DNA of 7,068 nt, taken from Planctomycetaceae bacterium UBA4732 (GTDB taxonomy: Bacteria; Planctomycetota; Planctomycetia; Gemmatales; Gemmataceae). The stretch is taken from the NCBI GenBank assembly GCA_002404095.1, contig DHJA01000096.1, positions 2,239 through 9,306 on the forward strand, read 5' to 3'. The notes beneath the pieces were generated by a model. It saw only the letters and a program-made list of their open reading frames with translations, was not told where the DNA came from and ran no database searches. Both the position numbers and the translations under genes were made by a program. This document shows positions 4,127-7,068 of this stretch, in pieces (position 1 is the stretch's first letter; each line of letters opens with the position of its first letter).

Positions 4127-6958
4127 TCACACCCGCGCCGGCCGGCGCTTGTGTTCGTTGGGCCGGCGCGATTCGCCGTCGAGCATCTGATCCAGGTCGT
4201 AGGCCGCCGCCCTGCCCGGCTGGCCGGTGAAATACTCGTCCAGCAGCGGCCGGACGTGATGCTGCCACATCAAGCGCAGCCGTTGCTCGTCCAGGTCCGG
4301 CGCCATGAAATAGCTGTGACCCACTTGTATCTGAGGGCCGAGGTCGGCGCGAAGCCGGGCGTTAAGCCTCTCGAATAACGCCGTCACCTTGTCCGCGAAG
4401 GCGGGGCCGGTCGTCGGAACGTGGACGCGCAGCCATGCGGCCAGGACCGAGGCGTCCGGCGCCATCTCCACGAATGAGAAGCGGCGCCGTAACGCCTGAT
4501 CGACCAACGCGGTCGAGCGGTCGGCGGCGTTCATCGTGCCGATGAGATACAAATTGGCTGGCAGACGGAACGGCCGCCGCGAGTACGGCAGACCGACGGC
4601 CTGCTCACGATACTCTAACAGATAGAGTAACTCGCCGAAGATGCGCGGCAGATTGCCGCGGTTGATTTCGTCGATGATGAGGACGTGCGGCTCCGACGGC
4701 CGTAACGCCGCCTCCGCGGCGAATGCGCATAATAGGCCGTCCTCGACGGGGTACGTCAGATCGTGTCGTCCGCCGGTTTCCACGGATCGGACCTTTACGC
4801 CCTCGACAAACTCTTCATAACTGTAGGCTGGGTGGAACTGCACGAGCCGAACCGCGTCGTCACGGCCGCCGGTTAGCAATCGAGCCAAGCTGCGGGCCAC
4901 GTGCGTTTTACCCGTGCCCGGCACGCCTTGCAGGATGATTTGCCGTTTCAAGTCGAGTAGGCCGCGCGCCCGTCGCAGCCAGTCGTCAGGCAGGAAGGTG
5001 GCACGGCGGAAGTCGGCTTCGGTGTAGCGATTGCCCGTGTCAGCCCCGGCTCGGCTGGCCAGGAACGGCAGCGGATCGTCTTCGACGGCGCAGGCGTAGG
5101 CCGGCAATAGGCGGTCGAAAGCCAACAGGATTTCTCCGGCCAAGGCGTCGCAGGTCAGCAGCGGTGCATCGGGCGGCAGCTCACAAGCGATCTCGAACGA
5201 CCGTCCTGTTGCCCATTGGCGTAAATCATCGGGACCAGTGATGGTACAGGCGGCGTCGGCAACGTCGGCTCGACCGAAACGGCAACCAGTCAATGCGCCA
5301 TCGTTGTGTAATGTGCGATAAAGAAGATCGCCGTACTTGTCTGAATTGGCGCGGAAGCGCCGGCAGGCGTCTTTAGCTTTACGGCCGATGCGTAAACCAT
5401 AGCGCATGCCAGCGGCGTCGAGCCGGACGAAAAGCTGTACGTCGCGCCGACCGCCGGGGCGGCGTGGGCAAAAAGCGATCCATAATGTCGTGTTATAGGG
5501 CTGCGAACGGCCGTAGGCGTTCTTGCAGATGCTTGTCAGAGCGTGACCGCTGCGCACCTCGGCGTCAATGTCCCAACCGTGTACGCCGTGCAGCACTGGC
5601 TCGATGTACCGAGCCGCCAGAGTGCGACATAGTTCGATTAAAGGTTCGCGGACGGCGAAGTGATAACGGTCGCGTTGACCTTCCATCCACTCACGGCGGT
5701 TGTCGGCGGCGAGTTCACCCAAGAACTGAAACGTATCCGCGCAGAAGCCGCCGAAGGCTGGCGTCTGGGCATCACGCCGCTCCGCTTCCGGTGCCAGCGC
5801 CGCGAGTACATCCGCCGTTTCCAGCGGGTGAAAGTGGTGATCGGCCCGCAGTCGGGCCATGCCTTCATTCAACAAACGGTAACGTTCGGTTGTCGAACCG
5901 GCGTAATGGGCGGCGTCATCTAAAGGAGCATAGCCCTGGTGGACCACATCATTCCACGGCGCGAACGCCTGCGGATCGCGTAGATGCAGTACGGCGGCGG
6001 GCAGCCATAAGCCGGCGCCGGGCAGCGGATCGGCCTCCCAGAATCTCGCCAATAACGGATACGGATCATCCGTTTCCCACAACCGGCCCACCCATAGCGT
6101 CAACGTTTCGCCATGCGCCGGCCAATCGAGTCCGCATCGACCTACACCAGCGGTATCCGCATCGGCCAGAGCCGCGCCGATTTCCGCGCCGTCGTTTTGT
6201 GCCAGCCCCGCTTCCAGACGCTCCCGCGCCCGCTCCATCGTCGCCCCTTGTTCTTTCAAGCGCTGACGCAACGGGACGCGACGGCGCACCCCCTCAATGG
6301 CGGCGGCGATAGGGCAAAGATCCCGCGCGCCTTGCCATAAATCGCGCGCGGGCATCGCCGCGATTAGCGATAGGAAATGGTCTACATGCAACGCCGACAG
6401 CGACGGAGCTAGCGACTGGATGGCTTGATATTCCGTCCGCAAAGCCGTGTAAACGGCGCACGGCCCGTCGCCGGTCTGCCAGTGTGCAAGGCCCAACCGA
6501 CGCAACCCAGCGACCACGGCCGGCGTCCATCCCGGCCGCTGCGCCCGCTTCGCCGCCTGGAACAGGGCCGACCAGAACACCGGCCCCAAGCCGGCGACGT
6601 GATAAGCGCCGGACGGAGCGACGCAGGCTTCCAAGCGGGTCGGCAACGGGTCGCGGCCGTGCAGCAAGCAATTTACGCCGTGCCGCACGACGCCGATATG
6701 GCGGCGCAGCGCGTCGGCGTGCAACGGCGGATCGACGACCGCTTGGTAAAACCGCGTCAAGGCGTCACACAGGTCGGCGTCGGACGCTTCATCAAGGAAG
6801 GCGGGATAGAGAAAGCGCGCAGTGGCGGAGAGGACGGCGGCGAAGCGAGGCCCGACGCTGGCCAGCGTACCCAAGTCGGCAGCGGACGGCAAGCCGGCGG
6901 CAATATAAGACTTAAGCAGGGGCAAAAGGGGCAAATGCCGTTGACATGACGGATTCAT
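4127..6958 (-). CDS. McrB-like AAA+ ATPase fused to DUF2461-like region
   Basis: A 943-residue protein read from ATG 6958 (955 residues if TTG 6994 is used). The C-terminal AAA+ motor is McrB-type: Walker A GVPGTGKT (678-685), FHPAYSYEEFVEG (708-720), Walker B LIIDEINRGN (760-769), sensor GTMNAADRS (807-815), the arginine-rich ALRRRFSF (822-829) and GHSYFM (880-885). McrB motors hydrolyse GTP or ATP and in classical systems drive the McrC nuclease against modified DNA. The N-terminal part differs from E. coli McrB. Residues about 400-620 begin with FQFLGELAADNRREWMEGQR and FAVREPL, as in DUF2461 proteins. Residues 123-156 and 314-347 are two gapless similar stretches (G-x-G, A, W, V, G and L shared) resembling helix-hairpin-helix modules. 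The motor looks intact. No McrC follows; the next gene is a cytochrome. A weak AGGAAGG (6970-6976) lies 11 bases before ATG 6958. A defence role is an inference from the family. Confidence 0.9.
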   Translation of the reverse strand: MNPSCQRHLPLLPLLKSYIAAGLPSAADLGTLASVGPRFAAVLSATARFLYPAFLDEASDADLCDALTRFYQAVVDPPLHADALRRHIGVVRHGVNCLLHGRDPLPTRLEACVAPSGAYHVAGLGPVFWSALFQAAKRAQRPGWTPAVVAGLRRLGLAHWQTGDGPCAVYTALRTEYQAIQSLAPSLSALHVDHFLSLIAAMPARDLWQGARDLCPIAAAIEGVRRRVPLRQRLKEQGATMERARERLEAGLAQNDGAEIGAALADADTAGVGRCGLDWPAHGETLTLWVGRLWETDDPYPLLARFWEADPLPGAGLWLPAAVLHLRDPQAFAPWNDVVHQGYAPLDDAAHYAGSTTERYRLLNEGMARLRADHHFHPLETADVLAALAPEAERRDAQTPAFGGFCADTFQFLGELAADNRREWMEGQRDRYHFAVREPLIELCRTLAARYIEPVLHGVHGWDIDAEVRSGHALTSICKNAYGRSQPYNTTLWIAFCPRRPGGRRDVQLFVRLDAAGMRYGLRIGRKAKDACRRFRANSDKYGDLLYRTLHNDGALTGCRFGRADVADAACTITGPDDLRQWATGRSFEIACELPPDAPLLTCDALAGEILLAFDRLLPAYACAVEDDPLPFLASRAGADTGNRYTEADFRRATFLPDDWLRRARGLLDLKRQIILQGVPGTGKTHVARSLARLLTGGRDDAVRLVQFHPAYSYEEFVEGVKVRSVETGGRHDLTYPVEDGLLCAFAAEAALRPSEPHVLIIDEINRGNLPRIFGELLYLLEYREQAVGLPYSRRPFRLPANLYLIGTMNAADRSTALVDQALRRRFSFVEMAPDASVLAAWLRVHVPTTGPAFADKVTALFERLNARLRADLGPQIQVGHSYFMAPDLDEQRLRLMWQHHVRPLLDEYFTGQPGRAAAYDLDQMLDGESRRPNEHKRRPARV
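4904..4927 (-). other. Walker A (P-loop) of the McrB-like ATPase
   Basis: The minus-strand codons read GVPGTGKT, a perfect nucleotide-binding loop with the invariant Lys and Thr. With the Walker B DEINRGN about 75 residues later, this indicates an active NTPase and not a decayed copy. Confidence 0.93.
5105..5758 (-). other. DUF2461-like region within the ATPase gene
   Basis: This part encodes residues about 401-618 of the ATPase. It begins with FGGFCADTFQFLGELAADN, followed by RREWMEGQRDRYHFAVREPL. Free-standing DUF2461 proteins have the same layout: Phe-Leu, Leu, Asn-Asn/Asn-Arg, Glu-Trp-Phe/Met, Arg-x-x-Tyr, and Val-Arg-Glu-Pro. The function of DUF2461 is unknown. In this position it would be the specificity or regulatory module ahead of the motor. 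The family match is from memory of its N-terminal pattern, and the C-terminal border is approximate. Confidence 0.6.
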
Positions 6959-7068
6959 ACGACTTCGCGCCTTCCTATGCGGCCGTTGGACCAACCTTGA
7001 CGATTGTAACGGCTGGGCGCGAAGCGTACTGCTGTTCTGATGTGCAGCAGGAGGCGCTAGCGACGAGC
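6959..7068 (-). promoter_or_regulatory. Upstream region of the minus-strand operon
   Basis: I see no coding region in these 110 bases. On the minus strand TACAAT (7003-7008) is a possible -10 box, which would place a transcript start about 38 bases before ATG 6958. No convincing -35 hexamer stands 16-18 bases upstream, so the promoter call is weak. A near-operator palindrome GTTGG-A-CCAAC (6985-6995) lies between this box and the start codon. A 9-base inverted repeat, CTTCGCGCC (6963-6971) and GGCGCGAAG (7016-7024), brackets both. A further CTGCTG/CAGCAG hairpin (7029-7034 with 7045-7050) lies near the window edge. Confidence 0.35.

Noticed and set aside
3938..4378. Plus-strand 146-codon open frame spanning the cytochrome/ATPase junction
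   Set aside because: It lies opposite two well-supported genes including the cytochrome signal peptide, and no recognisable domain is seen.
5464..6312. Plus-strand 282-codon open frame opposite the ATPase gene
   Set aside because: It is Arg- and Pro-rich with no motif and runs wholly opposite a well-supported ATPase reading frame, as expected of a chance open frame in GC-rich DNA.
6959..6994. TTG 6994 as start of the ATPase, adding 12 residues
   Set aside because: The bases before TTG have no properly spaced Shine-Dalgarno sequence, and the added residues are only a basic stretch. ATG 6958 has AGGAAGG upstream, although at a long spacing, so the longer form is not fully excluded.

Overview
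The window is GC-rich, densely coding DNA that most resembles a planctomycete chromosome. This assignment is an inference. It rests on a secreted protein with two heme c motifs, a membrane-anchored protein ending in a GspG-like domain, and a short acidic protein of a kind I recall from that phylum. No rRNA or taxon-specific marker is present to confirm it. I see no tRNA, rRNA, CRISPR array, transposase or phage gene.

Layout. Positions 1-168 are non-coding and hold a strong inverted-repeat element made of two interleaved repeat pairs. A plus-strand gene (169-1173) encodes an extended short-chain dehydrogenase/epimerase. The rest of the window is one minus-strand run, read from right to left. 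It starts with a large McrB-like AAA+ ATPase (start at 6958, stop at 4127), followed by a secreted two-heme cytochrome c protein (4107-2854), a 76-residue acidic protein (2837-2607) and a 477-residue membrane-anchored protein (2603-1170). The gaps are 19, 16 and 3 bases, and the last three genes have good Shine-Dalgarno sequences, so the four look like one operon. The dehydrogenase and the last operon gene converge, and their TAA stops overlap in the palindrome TTAA. Positions 6959-7068 are the operon's upstream region.

How the genes might work together. The ATPase has the full McrB motor signature: Walker A, the FHPxYSYEEFVEG motif, Walker B followed by EINRGN, and sensor GTMNxxDRS. Its roughly 620-residue N-terminal part is not that of E. 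coli McrB. It contains a segment resembling DUF2461 and, before that, two gapless 34-residue stretches that look like a duplicated helix-hairpin-helix-type module. No McrC-like nuclease lies in the window, neither downstream of the ATPase nor in the 110 bases upstream. The protein may therefore be an unusual single-gene or split restriction/defence ATPase. The cytochrome and GspG-like genes behind it are typical of envelope functions, and a shared function with the ATPase is not shown by the sequence. The ATPase architecture and the inverted-repeat element are the most interesting items.
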